DNA from: Aselliscus stoliczkanus
Taxonomy: Eukaryota; Chordata; Mammalia; Chiroptera; Hipposideridae
Direction of reading: 5' to 3'
DNA: 64,000 nucleotides
Assembly (NCBI GenBank): GCA_033961575.1
Contig: CM066738.1
Location: forward strand, 68,061,478-68,125,477
The notes under the pieces are model-generated. The model did not search any database. It was not told the origin of the DNA and saw nothing but the letters and a program-made list of their open reading frames with translations. Positions 20,146-33,398 of this stretch are shown in pieces. Within the stretch, counting starts at the first letter, position 1, and every line of letters starts with the position of its first letter. Position numbers and translations under genes: made by a program.

Positions 20146-23100
20146 GAGAGGACTCAAATTAGTAAAATCAGGAACGAAAGAGGGGAAATGACTACAAACA
20201 TCACAGAAATACAAAAAATTATAAGAAATTACTATGAGCAACTATATGCCAACAAATTTGACAATCTGGAAGAAATGGATAATTTTCTAGAAGCATACAG
20301 CCTTCCAAAGCTAACTCGAGAAGAAACAGAAAATCTAAATAGTCTGATTACTACCAAGGAAATTGAATCAGTAATCGACAAGCTCCCAACAAATAAAAAA
20401 CCTGGACCAGACGGCGTCACAAGTGAATTTTATCAAACATTCAAAAAGAACTATCACCTATTCTTCTCAAACTATTCCAAAAAAATCCAGAAGGAAGGAA
20501 GGCTCCCAAACAATTTTTATGAAGCCACTATCACCCTGATTCCAAAACCAGATAAAAGCAGCACAAAAAAGGAAAACTACAGGCCAATCTCCCTGATAAA
20601 CATAGATGCTAAAATTCTCAATAAAATATTAGCGAACAGAATTCAGCAATATATTAAGAAGATCATACATCATGATCAAGTGGGTTTCATCCCTATTATG
20701 CAAGGCTGGTTCAACATCTGTAAATCAATTAATGTGATACACCACATCAACAAAATGAAGAATAAAAATCACATGGTCATATCAATAGATGCAGAAAAAC
20801 ATTTGACAAAATCCAACAGCCATTTATTTAAAAACCCTTAGCAAAGTGGGAACACAGGGATCATATCTCAACATAATAAAGGCCATATATGGCAAACCTA
20901 GAGCTAACATCATACTCAATGGGGAAAAGCTAAAACCATTCCCCTTAAGATCAGGATCAACACAAGGCTGTCCACTTTCTCCTCTTTTATTCAACATAGT
21001 TCTGGAAGTTCTAGCCAAGGCAATCAGACAAGAAAAAGGAATAAAAAGCATCCAAATTGGCATGGAAGAAGTAAAATTGTCATTATATGCAGATGACATG
21101 ATACTGTATATAGAGAACCCCAAAGACTCCATCAAGAAACTATTGGAACTGATAGACGAATTCAGTAAAGTAGCAGGATATAAAATCAATGTTCAGAAAT
21201 CAGTGGCATTTGCATATACCAATAATAAACTAATGGAAGGAGAAATTAAGAAAACTGTCCCATTTACAATTGCTACACGAACTATAAAATACCTAGGAAT
21301 AAATTTAACCAAAGAAGTAAAAGATCTGTACTCAGACAATTATAAGACACTGAAGAAAGAAATCAAAGAGGATACAAATAAATGGAAACACCTACCATGC
21401 TCCTGGATAGGAAGAAATAATATAGTTAAAATGTCCATACTGCCTAAAGCAATATATAGATTCAATGCAATTCCTACAAAACTACCAAGAGCATTTTTCA
21501 CAGAAATAGAAAATATAATCCTAAAATTTATATGGAACCATAAAAGACCCCAAATAGCCTTAGCAATCCTGAGAAATAAGAACAAAGTCGGGGGTATCAC
21601 GCTACCAAACATCAAAACATACTACAAGTCTACAGTAATAAAAACAGTATGGTATTGGCATAAAAACAGGCACATAGATCAGTGGAACAGAACAGAGAGC
21701 CCAGAAATAAATCCAGACATTTACGGGCAGTTAATCTATGACAAGGGAAGCAAGAATTTACTTTGGAGTAAAGATAGTCTATTCAATAAATGGTGCTGGG
21801 AAAATTGGACTGATACATGCAAAAAAATGAAACTGGACCACCTCCTTACGCCATATACAAGAACAAATTCAAAATGGATTAAAGACTTAAAAGTAAGACC
21901 TGAAACCATAAAACTCCTAAAAGAAAATATAGGGAGTACATTTGCAGACATTACCCGGAGCAACATTTTTACTGATACATCCCTGCGGGTAAGGGAAATA
22001 AAAGAAAAAATGAACAGATGGGATTATATCATACTTAAAAGTTTTTTCACAACAACGGAAACCATCAATAAAACAAAAAGGAAGCCTACTGATTGGGAGA
22101 ATATATTCGCCAATGATATATCTGATAAGGGGTTAATATCCAAAATTTATAAAACACTCATGCAACTCAACACCAAAAAAAACAAACATCCCAATAAGAA
22201 AATGGGCAGAAGATATGAAGAGACATTTCTTTAAAGAGGACATACAGAAGGCCAACAGGCATATGAAAAAATGTTCAACCTCACTGGTCATTAGGGAAAA
22301 TGCAAATAAAAACCACAATGAGAAACCACCTCACTCCAGTCAGAATGGCTATCATCAATAAATCAATGAAAAACAAGTGCTGGCAGGGCTGTGGGGAAAA
22401 GGGTACCCTGCTGCACTGTTGGTGGGATTGCAGATTGGTGCAGCAACTATGGAAGTCAGTATGGAGATATCTCAAAAATCTGGAAATGGAACTACCTTTT
22501 GACCCAGCAATTCCACTCCTAGGTATTTATCCCGAAAAACCCAAGACACTGATACAAAAAAATATGTGCACCCCTATGTTCATTGCAGCGCTATTTACAA
22601 TAGCCAAGACTTGGAAACAATTGAAATGCCCATCGGTAGATGACTGGATTAAGAAACTGTGGTACATTTATACAATGGAGTATTACTCTGCTATAAAGAA
22701 GAATGAAATCGTACTATTTGCAATGATATAGATGGACCTAGAGACTATTATGTTAAGTGAAATAAGTCAGTCAGAGAAAGACAAATACCATATGATCTCA
22801 CTTATAAGTGGAATCTGAAAAACTGAATGAATGAGCAAAGTAAACAGAAACTGTCTCATAGATATAGAGGAAAACAGGGTTGTTTGTTGGGAGGGGGCTG
22901 GGGATGAGGGAGAAGGGGAAGGGATTAGACAGCAAAAATAGGCAACTACAATATTGCCACAGGGATATGAAAGACCGTTCGGGGAATATAATTGATAATG
23001 GTGTAAATATTTTGTGGGGTGTCAGATGGTCACATGTCTTGTTGGGGAGACCATTTCATGGATGGAGTAGAGGTTTGATCACTGCACTGTATACCTGAAG

Positions 23101-23336
23101 CGGAGGTTGTATACCAACTGTAATTGAATATATATAGTTTGTCATGGGATGTGGATTATAATGTGGAAGGAAGTCAGAGGAAGAGTAATAGATATATATG
23201 ATATGTGGGGGAGGAGTGGGGTGGCGAATTGGGGGAGGGGGTTGTCAATTTGAGGGGTAAAATGTATATTGCACCATGTTGTACACCTGAAACTAATTAA
23301 AAAAATAAATAAATAATAATAATAAAAAGTTGTTTT

Positions 23337-23584
23337 TAACAAATGAAGAAACAAAACTCATAGACACAGACAATAGTTTAGTGGTTACCAGAGTGTAAGG
23401 GGGAGAGGGGAGTGGTAGATGAGGGTAAAGAGGATCAATATATAGTGATAGAAAGAGAACTGATTCTGGGTGGTGAACATACAATGTGATATATAGATGA
23501 TGTATTACAGAATTTTACACCTAAAATCTATGTAACTTTGCTAACAATTGTCACTGCAATAAACTTTAATTTAAAAAAAAAAAA
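23337..23584 (+). mobile_element. L1 type II 3' tail
   Basis: The fragment runs from AACAAATGAAGAAACAAAAC through GATTCTGGGTGGTGAACATA to CACTGCAATAAACTTTAATT and an A tail. It matches the 3' UTR of the L1 at 26.3-34.3 kb. It is adjacent to, and older than, the type I L1 inserted beside it. Confidence 0.8.
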
Positions 23585-25053
23585 CTTATTTCTAGGTTGA
23601 TAATAAAAATGAGGCTCAGGATCAAGATGGTGGAGTAGGTAAATGATGTGTTTACCTTCTCTCACAACCACATCAAAATTACAACTAAACTAGAAAACAA
23701 TCATCATTGAGAATCATGTGAAATCTTGCTGAACCAAAGCCATACACCTAAAGACATACAGAAGAAGCCACCTCAAGATTGGTAGGAGGGGCAGAGACAT
23801 GGAACTGGTTGATCCCACATCTGTGTGTGACCATTAAAAATCAGGAGAGATATCTCCACTGTGAAGGTCCCCCCAAAGGAGTGAGAGGTCCCAGTACCAC
23901 ACCTGGCTCCCCAGCCAAGTGTTACAGTGCTGGGGAGAGAAATCCCCATAATTCCTGGTTGTGAAAAGCAGCAGAAATTGTGACTGAGTGAGACAGAGGG
24001 CAGCTGGAGTCCCAAGCACTCCTCTTAAAAGGACCACACAAAAACTTACTGACTGATGTAATCACTGGCTCTGAGCTCCAGGACTGGGGCAGTGGCCGGA
24101 AAGGCACCAAGGACATATGGGGAAGAACTGAGTTGTCTGGTTTGAGGACAAGGACTGGAGGGGCAGCTTTCTCCCAAACAGAGGAGCTGGTGGAAACCAT
24201 TGCTTCTTTGTTGAGCCCTCTCCCTTTCTGGCATGCAGACACAGGCAGCTGCCATATCTCAGTCTCCCTCAAGCTGGCTGACATCATTTATTTGCCATAT
24301 CTTAGTGATTCTGAGATCCCACCCCACCCAACTTCCAGTCACATCCAAGCTGCTTCCAGAGAGTTTTTTGTACAAACCACCTGCCTTGGCTCATGCTGAA
24401 AACTTTCCTTGGGCCTCTCAAAGGTTTGGAGAATGAAGACAAGCAGCACCTGGCTTGAGCATATCCCTTACCTCTAGCTAAGCAGCCCTAAACCCGACAT
24501 TAGTGGCAGCCAGCCTTGGTTCCCAGCTTGACTTCTCAAGGCACTACCAAGCATGGCGAGGGTGGCAGCCATCTGTGGATTGCTTTGTAGCTGCTGCTGG
24601 GTGGCCCGGGTGAAGCACTGGCTGTGACTGAACTTGGCCTGCAACAGGCCCCCTCCCAGGTGGCCGTGGGGCTGGCACACCCAGTGGCCAGCTTTGAAAC
24701 AAGCTGGAGCATCATACAGCCACATCCAAGGATGACACACTCAAGAGGCAGATTGGGCAAGCACCAGAGTCCTGCTGAGGCAGATCCTGCTCTGTAAGGT
24801 CAGCCCCTGCACCACAACTCCTCCACTGTAGTCATGGCCAGTCCTTACAACCAGTGATGTGCAAACAGCCTCAACTACAAAAGGAGGGTACACACAACCT
24901 ACACAAGGGACACACCTAGAGTGGCAGTTCAGATGACCAGGAAGACTGTACCAATGAGTTCCATAGCACATCTCTACCTAAGGTCCTCTACTAAGACTAG
25001 GAAACATACCAGCCCTACCTAATACATAGAAACAAACCCAAGGAGGTAGTCAA

Positions 25054-26320
25054 AACGGGGAGACAAAGAAATATGTCCCAAACAAAAGAACAGAACAAAA
25101 CTCCAGAAAAAGAACTGAACAAAATTGAAACAAGTAAACTATCAGACACAGAGTTGCAAACACTGGTTATAAGGATGCTCAGTGATCTCAGGGAGAACTT
25201 CAATAAAGAGATAGGAAACATAAAGAAGACCCAGTCAGAAATAAAGAATACAATAATAGAAATGAAGAATATATTACAGGGAATCAAAAGTAGATTAGAT
25301 GGATCAGAGGATCACATCAGCGATTTAGAGGATAAGGTATCAAAAAGAAAGCCCAATCAGAACAGGAAAAAAACAAAAACAACAAAAAGCAAAAAAAAAA
25401 AAAAAAGATTCCATAAAAAATGAGTAGAGGGGGCCGGCTGAGTGACTCAGTTGGTTAAGAGCTTGCCCAAGAGTGCCAGCTCTTAGCAACAGGGTAGCCA
25501 GTTAAATTCCCACATGGGCCAGTGATGCTGCACCCCGAGCTGAGCTGCCAACAGGTGGCAGGATGGTTGAGCTGGTAAGAGAACATGCTCCTAACAAGGC
25601 TACTTGGTTTGAATGGTGGGCTATGCCCACCCTCAACTATAGAAAATTCAGCACCTTGAGCTGAGCTCTGCCCGGTTGGCTCAGGGGAGAGAGCATGCGC
25701 TCTTAACAACAAGGCTGCCAGGTTCGACTCCTGAAAGGGATGGTGGCTATGCCCACCCGCAACTAATTGAACACAGCACCTTGAGATGAGTGGTGCGACT
25801 GTAATTGGAGCTGAGCTTGCTGCGCCCTCCACAACTAAGATTGAAAGACAACAACTTGGCTGTTCCCCTTCCCCAATTCCCCAACACTATTCTCCTCCCC
25901 CAATTCCCTAATAAAATCTTTAAAAAAAAAAATGAATAGAGTTTAAAGGGCCTTTGGGACAACATCAAGCATTCCAACATCCACAACCTAAGAGTACCAG
26001 AAGAACAGAGAGTAAGGAATTGAAAACCTATTTGAAGAAATAAAGACTGAAAACTTCCCTAACCTGGTGAAGGTAATAGATATACAAGCCCAGGGAGCAC
26101 AGAGAGTCCTAAACAAGATGAACCCAAAAAGGCCCACACCAAGACACATCATTAAAATGCCGAAGGTTAAACACAGAGAGAATTTTAAAAGTAGCAAGAG
26201 AATGGCAGTTGGTTACCTACAAGGGAGCTCCCATAAGACTGTCAGCTGATTTCTCAACAGAAACTTTGTGGGCCAGAAGGAATTGGCATGAAATATTGAA
26301 AGTGATTAAAAACGAAGAAG
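25054..26320 (+). pseudogene. ORF1 of the outer L1 (5' part), start codon lost
   Basis: By alignment with other copies the start ATG has become ACG in CAAAACGGGGAGACAAAG near 25054. The coiled-coil half is open to about 25420, including NKEIGNIKKTQSEIKNTIIE. A composite SINE at 25430-25924 then interrupts it. The frame is degenerate after it (RPTPRHIIKMPKVKHRE near 26135). The final part of ORF1 is displaced to 34301-34460 by the inserted L1. Confidence 0.78.
25430..25924 (+). mobile_element. Composite SINE with repeated tRNA-like heads
   Basis: Three tRNA-like modules can be followed in series. One begins GGGCCGGCTGAGTGACTCAG. A second begins near TTGAGCTGGTAAGAGAACAT. A third begins near CCCGGTTGGCTCAGGGGAGA, with the B-box-like GGTTCGACTCC. 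The common C-rich body and the AATAAAATCTTT tail follow. It is flanked by AAAAAATGAGTAGAG and AAAAAATGAATAGAG, an imperfect TSD. Confidence 0.8.
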
Positions 26321-27381
26321 TGAAATTATGTCATAGATATGGTGGTGTGAGGTACGCCTCTTGAAATCCCCCCTGGAATTTACAACAAATTGAACAGCTA
26401 TAATTCCACAAAAGATTCCCTGCACAGCAGACAGGCAAGACTAAGAGATGTGCAATTTAAATCATCTAAAGGTAGGCAAGTTGGGTTAACAAGGGAGGAC
26501 GGAAGGGGGAAGAGTGGAAATGCAAGCCACACGGGCCACAGGACACAGACCGGAGCTCAGGGTTCCAAACTCCCTTCATTCCGGAGCTACAGCAGCCATG
26601 GGAAAGGGAAGAATTCAGACTGCTAATGCTTCCCTCATGACCAACAGTCCCGCCTGAGAGATCAGCATATAACATGGCTGAACCCAATGTTCATGGCAGA
26701 GATCTTGGAGCAAAGAGTGAGGGAAGACTGGTGAGAATGATGATTTAAGTTACCAAGTAAAGAACAGAAGACATAGGCATGGAGACTAGTCAACCCTTCC
26801 CACCTTCCCAGAGCTCACCCCACCCCCACCTTCCCAGTGCTAGAAGCACAATGATAGCAGTGTAGGATCAAAAGAACAGAATATTTTCAGTTCTTAGAAC
26901 TGGAGCCCCGCAGCCATGAACTTGCAGCTCAACTAGTTCCAGCAAAGGAAAGGCAGCCTCAGGTGTAGGATTGGCTGTGTTGATGGTCACCTCCATTGTT
27001 TAGATCCACCTCTCACAACCCACCTTGCCCCTACCCCCGCCTATCTGGGTGGACCCTTAAGGCGTAAACAGAGCTGCTGAAACACACAAGCTCTGAATCT
27101 GGTGCAGGAAGAGCTTTGGAACTTCAAAAGTTTTCCACATCCCCCCCACGGAGGCAGTTCCCTGAGACCCAGGCAACCTGCTCACAGAGCAGAAGTTCAC
27201 CTTCCAAGGAACCCCACCATTTTGTGTGAAGCCATAACACTACAGAGAAAATGTAACACTACAGCATGAGAGAGAACAAAAGACTGCAGTGGGAGAGAAA
27301 ATAAAGTATTCCACAAATGCCTACTGGAAAGCTAAAGAAAGGCCTCTTCCTATCATCCTGTTGCAGAACCCACTCCTATAG

Positions 27382-28803
27382 ATGCCTAGGAAGAGAAATA
27401 ATAATTCATTAATTGCCATGAATAACCAAGGTAGCAAGGCAATTCAGAAAGAAAATGAAAAGTCTTCAGAAAATGAACTTAAAAACATGGAAATATGTGA
27501 TGTAAATGACAGAGAATTCAAAATTGAAGTTCTGAAAAATCTCAACAAGATGCAAGAAAACATAGACAGGCAGTTTAATGAACTCAGAAACACAATCAAA
27601 GAACAAAGTGAACATTATACCAAAGAGATTGAAATTTTTAAAAAGAACCAAATAGAATTTCTGGAGATTAAGATTCAATAAAAGAAATGAAGAAAGAAAT
27701 AGACAGCTTAGGTAATAGAGCTGACCAGACAGAGGAAAAATATCAGTGACATCAAAGATAGAAATCTGGAAATAACACAGATTGAAGAAGAGAGAGACTT
27801 GAGAGTTAAAAGAAATGAAAGAACTCTACAAAAACTTCCTGGCTCCATCAGAAAGAGAAACATAAGAATAATGGACATACCAGAAGGACAAGAAAGGAAG
27901 AGGGAACAGAGAGTATATTCAAACAAATAGTCAACGAGAACTTCCCAAACTTGTGGAAAGAACTGGATCCTCGAATCCAAGAAGCAAATAGAACACCCAG
28001 TTACCTCAATCCCAACAGGTTTTCTCCAAGGCACATTGTGTTGAAGCTGTCAATAATTAATGACAAAGAAAGAATCCTCAAGGCAGCTAGGGAAAAGAAG
28101 ATGGTCAGATTTTTCAGCAAGCCAGGAGGGAGTGCAATCAAATATTCTAACTATTGAAAGAGAGAAATTATGGACCAAGAAGAATATATCCAGCAAAGAT
28201 ATCCTTTAGGGCCAGCTGAGTGGCACATTAGTTAGGAGTTGGCTTGGGAAGCCAGCTCTGAGCAGCAGGGCCCCAGTTTGGATCCCACATGAGGGCCACT
28301 GAAGCTGTGCCCTCTACAACTAAGACAGTGAACAATGGCTGAACCTGGAGCTGGGCTGCTGTGAGTCACCAGTGACAGTGTAGGCTGCAGTGGGGTTGGT
28401 CGGCAGCTGGCGTACACTTTCGTGAGCTGCCGTTAGTCGCTGTGAGCAGCAGTCCAATGGCTGCTGAACGACTGCCTCACCCGGGAAGAGTGGAATTATA
28501 ATACCAACATGAGCCAGGGAAGCTACGTACTGTTCCACAACAAGACTGAACAACAAAAGGATAGCCACTTGTCTGTTCCCTTTCCCCAATTCCCCAGCCC
28601 TGTTCCCCTCCCTCAATTCCCCAATAAAAGCTTAAATAAACATATATATATCCTTTACATATAAAGGAGGAATAGAAACCTTTCCAAATATACAGAAGCT
28701 GGAATTTTTGTACACAAGACCTGCACTACAAGATATACTAACGGAGGCTATTGGACCTCAAACAAAAAAGCAAAAGAATACAAAACCATCAGTAGTATTA
28801 TGA
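27382..28803 (+). pseudogene. L1 type II ORF1, broken
   Basis: The start MPRKRNNNSLIAMNNQG differs from the type I start and recurs at 57401 in another type II copy. The open first part (99 codons) is rich in heptads and predicts a coiled coil. A stop follows at 27679-27681. Later pieces hold ITNRTP-type and PRHIVLKLSIINDKERIL RNA-binding sequence near 28040. SINE-B at 28209-28646 splits the C-terminal domain, which resumes with LYTRPALQDILTEA near 28710. Confidence 0.82.
28209..28646 (+). mobile_element. SINE-B in type II ORF1
   Basis: The long SINE has the head GGGCCAGCTGAGTGGCACAT and a body with CCAGTGACAGTGTAGGCTGC. The tail is AATAAAAGCTTAAATAAA. The target ATATCCTTTA is duplicated at 28199-28208 and 28647-28656. 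Confidence 0.85.
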
Positions 28804-30028
28804 ACAGACAGAAGCAGGAAATGGCAACGCCTACACCAAATAGGACACTATACACTTAAACATAACATACAGGGTAAAAAAGAAAAAACACACTTAAAAT
28901 AAAATTTTAAAAAAGACAACTTGCTACTGCAGAACAGAAATCAACTTCCAGCATAAATAGGGATAATTTGTGACAACAAAAATATAAAAGGGGAGAGCAT
29001 AAAGGTCTGAACTGGCACAGGAGAACAAAGAAAGGAAGCATGCTGAAGAAAATTGAATACTCTAAATATGAAACTTTCTTTTACATGACTTAATGGTAGC
29101 CAGTCCAAAAAAACAAATCCAGAACTGGAATACATAACAGAAAAAAAAAAAAAAGAAACAGAGGGAACAATCAAATCCTAGAATACCATCACACTGAAAT
29201 AATAGACAACACCAAAAAGGCAAACAAACAATGGTGAAACCGTTCTACCAGAAAACAAAGGCTAAGAAATCCTCATATATCAATAATCACCCTAAATATA
29301 AATGGACTGAACTCACCAATAAAAAGGCACAGCATAGCAGACTGAATCAAAAAACTAAACCCAATCATATGGTGCCTCCAAAAAACACATCTCAGCTACG
29401 AAGACAAATATAGACTCAAAGTGAAAGGGTGGAAATTGATTCAGAGTAAACAGTATTTAGAGAAAAGCAGGGATAGCCATACTGATATCAGAAGAATAGA
29501 CTTCAGGATAAAAAAGGTAACAAGAGACAAAAATGGACATTTTATAATAATAAAGGGGACTATCGTACAAGAAGACATAACAGTCATCAATATTTATGCC
29601 CCCAATCAGGGAGCACCAAAATACACAAAGCAACTACTAACAGAACTAAAGGGAGAAATTGACCAAATCACAATTATAGTAGGGGACCTAAATACATCAT
29701 TGACAGCTATGGAGCGATCATCCAAACAGAAAATAAATAAATAAATATCAGCCCTAAATGATACATTAGAGATGATGGGCATAATTGACATTTATAGATC
29801 ACTTCATACTAGAACATCAGACTATACATTCTTTTCCAGTGTACATGGAACATAAGGATAGACCATATATTGGGACATAAAATGAGCCTCAGCAAATTTA
29901 AGAAGATTGAAATCATACCAAGCATATTCACTGATCACAAGGCTTTGAGATCAACTCAAATTGGAGATCAACTGCAAAAAGAAGGCAGGAAAAATCACAA
30001 ATACATGGAGATTAAACAACATACTTTT

Positions 30029-30438
30029 TTTCTTTTTTAAAAGATTTTATTGGGGAATTGGGGAAGGAAAAGTGTTGGGGAGTTGGAGAAGGGAACGTTG
30101 TGTTTTTCCAGGACCCGTCAGCTCCAAGTCAAGTTGTTGTCCTTCAATCTTAGTAGTGGAGGGCACAGTTCAGCTCCAAGTCCAGTTGCCACTTTCAATC
30201 TAGTTGTAGGGGAAGCCACCCACCAGCGGTGGGGCGCAGCCCACCATCCCATGCAGGAGTCGAACCGGCAATCTTATTGTTAAGAGCACTCGCTCTCACC
30301 AGCTGAGCCATCCAGCCACCCATTGGCAGCTCAGCGAAAGCTCAGCTTGGGCGCAGTTCACTGGCCCATGTGGAAATCGAACTGGCGACCCTGCTGCTCA
30401 GAGCTAGCACTCTAACCAACTGCGTCACCCAGCCAGAC
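30029..30438 (-). mobile_element. Composite SINE, antisense
   Basis: It begins as the reverse of an AATAAAATCTTTTAAAA tail, then a C-rich body, then at least two tRNA-like modules, ending GCAGTTGGTTAGAGTGCTAG on the minus strand. AAACAACATACTTTT is duplicated exactly at 30014-30028 and 30439-30453. Confidence 0.88.
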
Positions 30439-31322
30439 AAAACAACATACTTTTAAAGAACAACTGGGTCAAAGAATAAATAAGAGGAGAGATCAAAAGA
30501 TACATAGAAACAAATGAGAATGGAAACACATCCTACCGAAATTATTGGGATGCAGCAAAAGCAGTTTTAAGAGGGAAATTTATATCATTACAGGCCTATC
30601 TCAAGAAACAAGAAAAATCCCAGATAAATAACCTCACGTTACATCTTAAAGAACTAGAAAAAGAAGAACAAATGAAACCCCAAATCAGCAGAAGGAAGGG
30701 AATAATAAAAATCAGAGCAGAGCTAAATGAAGTAGAGAACAAAAAGACAATAGAAAAAATTATTACAATAAAGAACTGGGTCTTTGAAAAGATTAATAAA
30801 ATTCACAAACGCTTGGCTAAACTCACTAAAATAAAAGGAGAAAAGACATAAATAAACAAAATCAGAAATGAAAGAGGGGATGTTACCACGGATGCCACAA
30901 AAATACAAAGGATCATCCAAGAATACTGTGAAGGACAGTATGCCACCAAATTCAATAACCTAGAAGAAATGGGCATTTTCTTAGAAACACATAGCCTTCC
31001 TAGGCTGAATCATGAAGAACTGGAAAATCTAAATAGACCGATAAACAATAAGGAAATTGAATCAGTCATCCTAAACCTTCCCAAAAGCAAAAGTCCAGGA
31101 CCAGATGGTTTCACTAGTGAATTCTACCAAACATTCAAAGAGGATCTAATACCTGTCCCCCTCAGACTCTTCCAAAAAGTTGAAGAAGAGACAATACTCC
31201 CTAACTCATTTTATGAGGCCAACATTACCCTGATACCAAAATCTGGTAAGGATAACAAAAAAAATAAAATAAAATTACAGACCAATATCTCTGATGAATA
31301 CGGATACAAAAATCCTAAACAA

Positions 31323-31427
31323 GAGCCGGCCGAGTGGCGTGTTGGTTGGGAGCTGGCTTGGGATGCCAGCAGCCCCAGTTCAGATCCCACATGTGAGGGC
31401 CCATGACACTGCCCTCAACAACAACAA
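31323..31427 (+). mobile_element. SINE-A
   Basis: The head is GAGCCGGCCGAGTGGCGTGT and the tail is CAA-rich. The target CAAAAATCCTAAACAA is duplicated on both sides (about 31307-31322 and 31428-31443). Confidence 0.92.
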
Positions 31428-31689
31428 CAAAAATCCTAAACAAAATTCTAGCAAATCGAATGCAACAATGCATTTAAAAGTTTATGTATCACTACCAAGT
31501 GGGGTACATCCCAGGGGTACAATGATAGTTTAACAACATATGCAAACCAATTAATGTGATACATCACATACATAAAATAAAGGACAAAAATCATATGATT
31601 ATATCAATAGATGCAAAAAAAAAAAGCATTTGAGAAGATACAATATCCATTTATGATTAAAACACTTAATAAAATGGATATAAAAGGAA

Positions 31690-31758
31690 TAACTTAGCTG
31701 GTCCCCCTTCCCAATTTCCCAACACTGTTCCCTTTCCACAATTCCACAATTAAAAAAA
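31690..31758 (+). mobile_element. SINE 3' end only, with TSD
   Basis: Only the C-rich end and A tail of a SINE are present (TAGCTGGTCCCCCTTCCCAA onward). AAAATGGATATAAAAGGAA flanks it exactly at 31671-31689 and 31759-31777. It is a 5'-truncated SINE insertion, which is unusual because most SINEs insert at full length. Confidence 0.85.
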
Positions 31759-32062
31759 AAAATGGATATAAAAGGAAAATACCTTAATGTAATAAAGGTC
31801 ATAGATGACAAACCCTCAGCTAATGTCATAATTAATGGTGGAAAACTGAAGGCCTTTACTCTATGTTCAGGAACATGACAGAGTTGTCCCCTATCACCTC
31901 TGCTTTCCAACATAATATGGGAAGTCCTAGCCAGAGCAATAAGGCAAGAGAAAGAAATAAAAGGTATCTGAATTGGGAATGGAGAAGTTAAATTGTCACT
32001 TTTTGCAGATGACATGATGCTATATATAGAAAATCCTAAAGACTCCACCAAAAACCTATTAC

Positions 32063-32221
32063 AAGGGCTGGCTGAGTGGCTCAGTTGGTTAAGAGCTGGC
32101 TCAAGAGTGTGAGCTCTGAGCAACAGGGTCACAGGTTCAGTTCCTGGCCCAAGATGAGCCGCTGCTGAGCTGCCAACATGTGGCAGGATGGCTCAGCTAA
32201 AAAATAAAAGAAATAACTTTT
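32063..32221 (+). mobile_element. SINE-C
   Basis: The head is GGGCTGGCTGAGTGGCTCAG, the end GCCAACATGTGGCAGGATGG, and the tail A-rich. The flanks AAAAACCTATTA and AAAAAGCTATTA form an imperfect TSD. Confidence 0.88.
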
Positions 32222-33295
32222 AAAAAGCTATTAGAAACAATAAATGAATATAGTAAAGTTGCAGGCTACAAAGTCAAAGTACAAAAGTCCATTGCATTCC
32301 TATACTAACAATGAAATCTCAGAAAAAGAAATGGAAAAAGATGATTCCTTTTGCAATTGCAACAAAAATAATAAAATACCTAGGAATAAACTTAACCAAG
32401 GATGTGAAAGACCTATAGACTGAAAACTATAATATATTTTTAAAAGAAATTGAAGAAGACACAAAGAAGTGGAAAGATATCCTGTGTTCATGGATTGGAA
32501 GAATCAACATAGTTAAAAAGGCCATATTACCCAAAGCAATATACAGAATTAATGAAATCCCCATCAAAATCCCAATTTCATTTTTTTAAAGATATAGAAC
32601 AAAAAATCATCAGATTTGTATGGAAACACAAAAGACCCCAAGTAACCAAAACAATCCTAAGAAAAAAGAAAAATGCTGGCGGTATCACACTCCCTAACCA
32701 GCTTGTACTACATACTGGGCAACAATAATCAAACAGCACGGTATTGGCAGAAAAACAGACACACAGACCAATGGAATAGAATAGAGAACCCAGAAATATA
32801 AACCCACATAAATATGAAAAGATAATTTTTGACAAAGGAGCCAAAAACACACAATTGAGAAAAGAGAGCCTCTTCAATAAATGGTGCTGGGAGAATTGGA
32901 AAGCCAAGTGCAAAAGAATGAAGCTAGACTGCTATCTGTCATTGTGTACCAAAATTAACTCAAAATAGATCAAAGACATAAACATAAGACCTGAAACAAT
33001 AAATTGCATAGAAGAAAACATAGGTACTAAACTTATGGATCTTAGGTTCGAAGAGGATTTTATGAATTTGACCTCAAAGGCAAGGGAAGTAAAAGCTAAA
33101 ATAAATGAATGGGACTATATCACACTAAAAAGCTTCAGCACAGCAAAAGAAACCATTGGCAAAATAAACAGGCAATCAACCAAATGGAAGACTTTTGCAA
33201 ACAATACCTCCAATAAGGGTCTAATATCCAAAATATATAAGGAACTCATACAACTCAACAACAACAAAAACAATCCAATTAAAAAATGGGCAGAG

Positions 33296-33398
33296 GGGGC
33301 CGGCTGAGTGGTGCAGTGGTTAAGTGCTGGCTTGGGAAGCCAAAGGCCCCGATTCGGGTCCCACATATGAGGGCCAGGGACACTGCCCTCAAAAAAAA
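33296..33398 (+). mobile_element. SINE-A
   Basis: The short SINE near the end of ORF2 has the head GGGCCGGCTGAGTGGTGCAG and an A tail. AAAAAATGGGCAGAG and AAAAAATGGGTAGAG flank it. Confidence 0.9.

Larger units (their letters stand above)
18822..22731 (+). pseudogene. L1 ORF2 of the 17.7-23.3 kb element
   Basis: ORF2 encodes the L1 endonuclease and reverse transcriptase. The ATG at 18822 opens [13 protein letters not shown] sequence. The endonuclease is open at 19060-19911, with [16 protein letters not shown] and [13 protein letters not shown]. The reverse transcriptase is split into 20188-20841 (including [20 protein letters not shown]) and 20846-22234 (including [18 protein letters not shown] and the catalytic [16 protein letters not shown] near 21085). 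The last part, 22300-22731, holds the Cys-rich end region [18 protein letters not shown]. Lesions are stops and frameshifts near 18900, a SINE at 19851, a 27-A run at 20119-20145, and frame changes near 20841 and 22234. Confidence 0.92.
17722..23322 (+). mobile_element. Near full-length L1, type I
   Basis: An about 5.6-kb L1 in sense orientation has a shortened 5' UTR, ORF1, ORF2, a 3' UTR (about 22745-23290) and an AAT-rich tail. The target TAAAAAGTTGTTTT is duplicated at 17708-17721 and 23323-23336. It interrupts older L1 tail sequence. A SINE-C sits in ORF2. Both ORFs carry frameshifts or stops, so it cannot move now. The open pieces are long and well conserved, which implies a fairly recent insertion. 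Confidence 0.92.

Noticed and set aside
23773..24760. Minus- and plus-strand frames of 60-120 codons
   Set aside because: They fall in the 5' UTR of the outer L1 and overlap each other in conflicting frames without any known domain.
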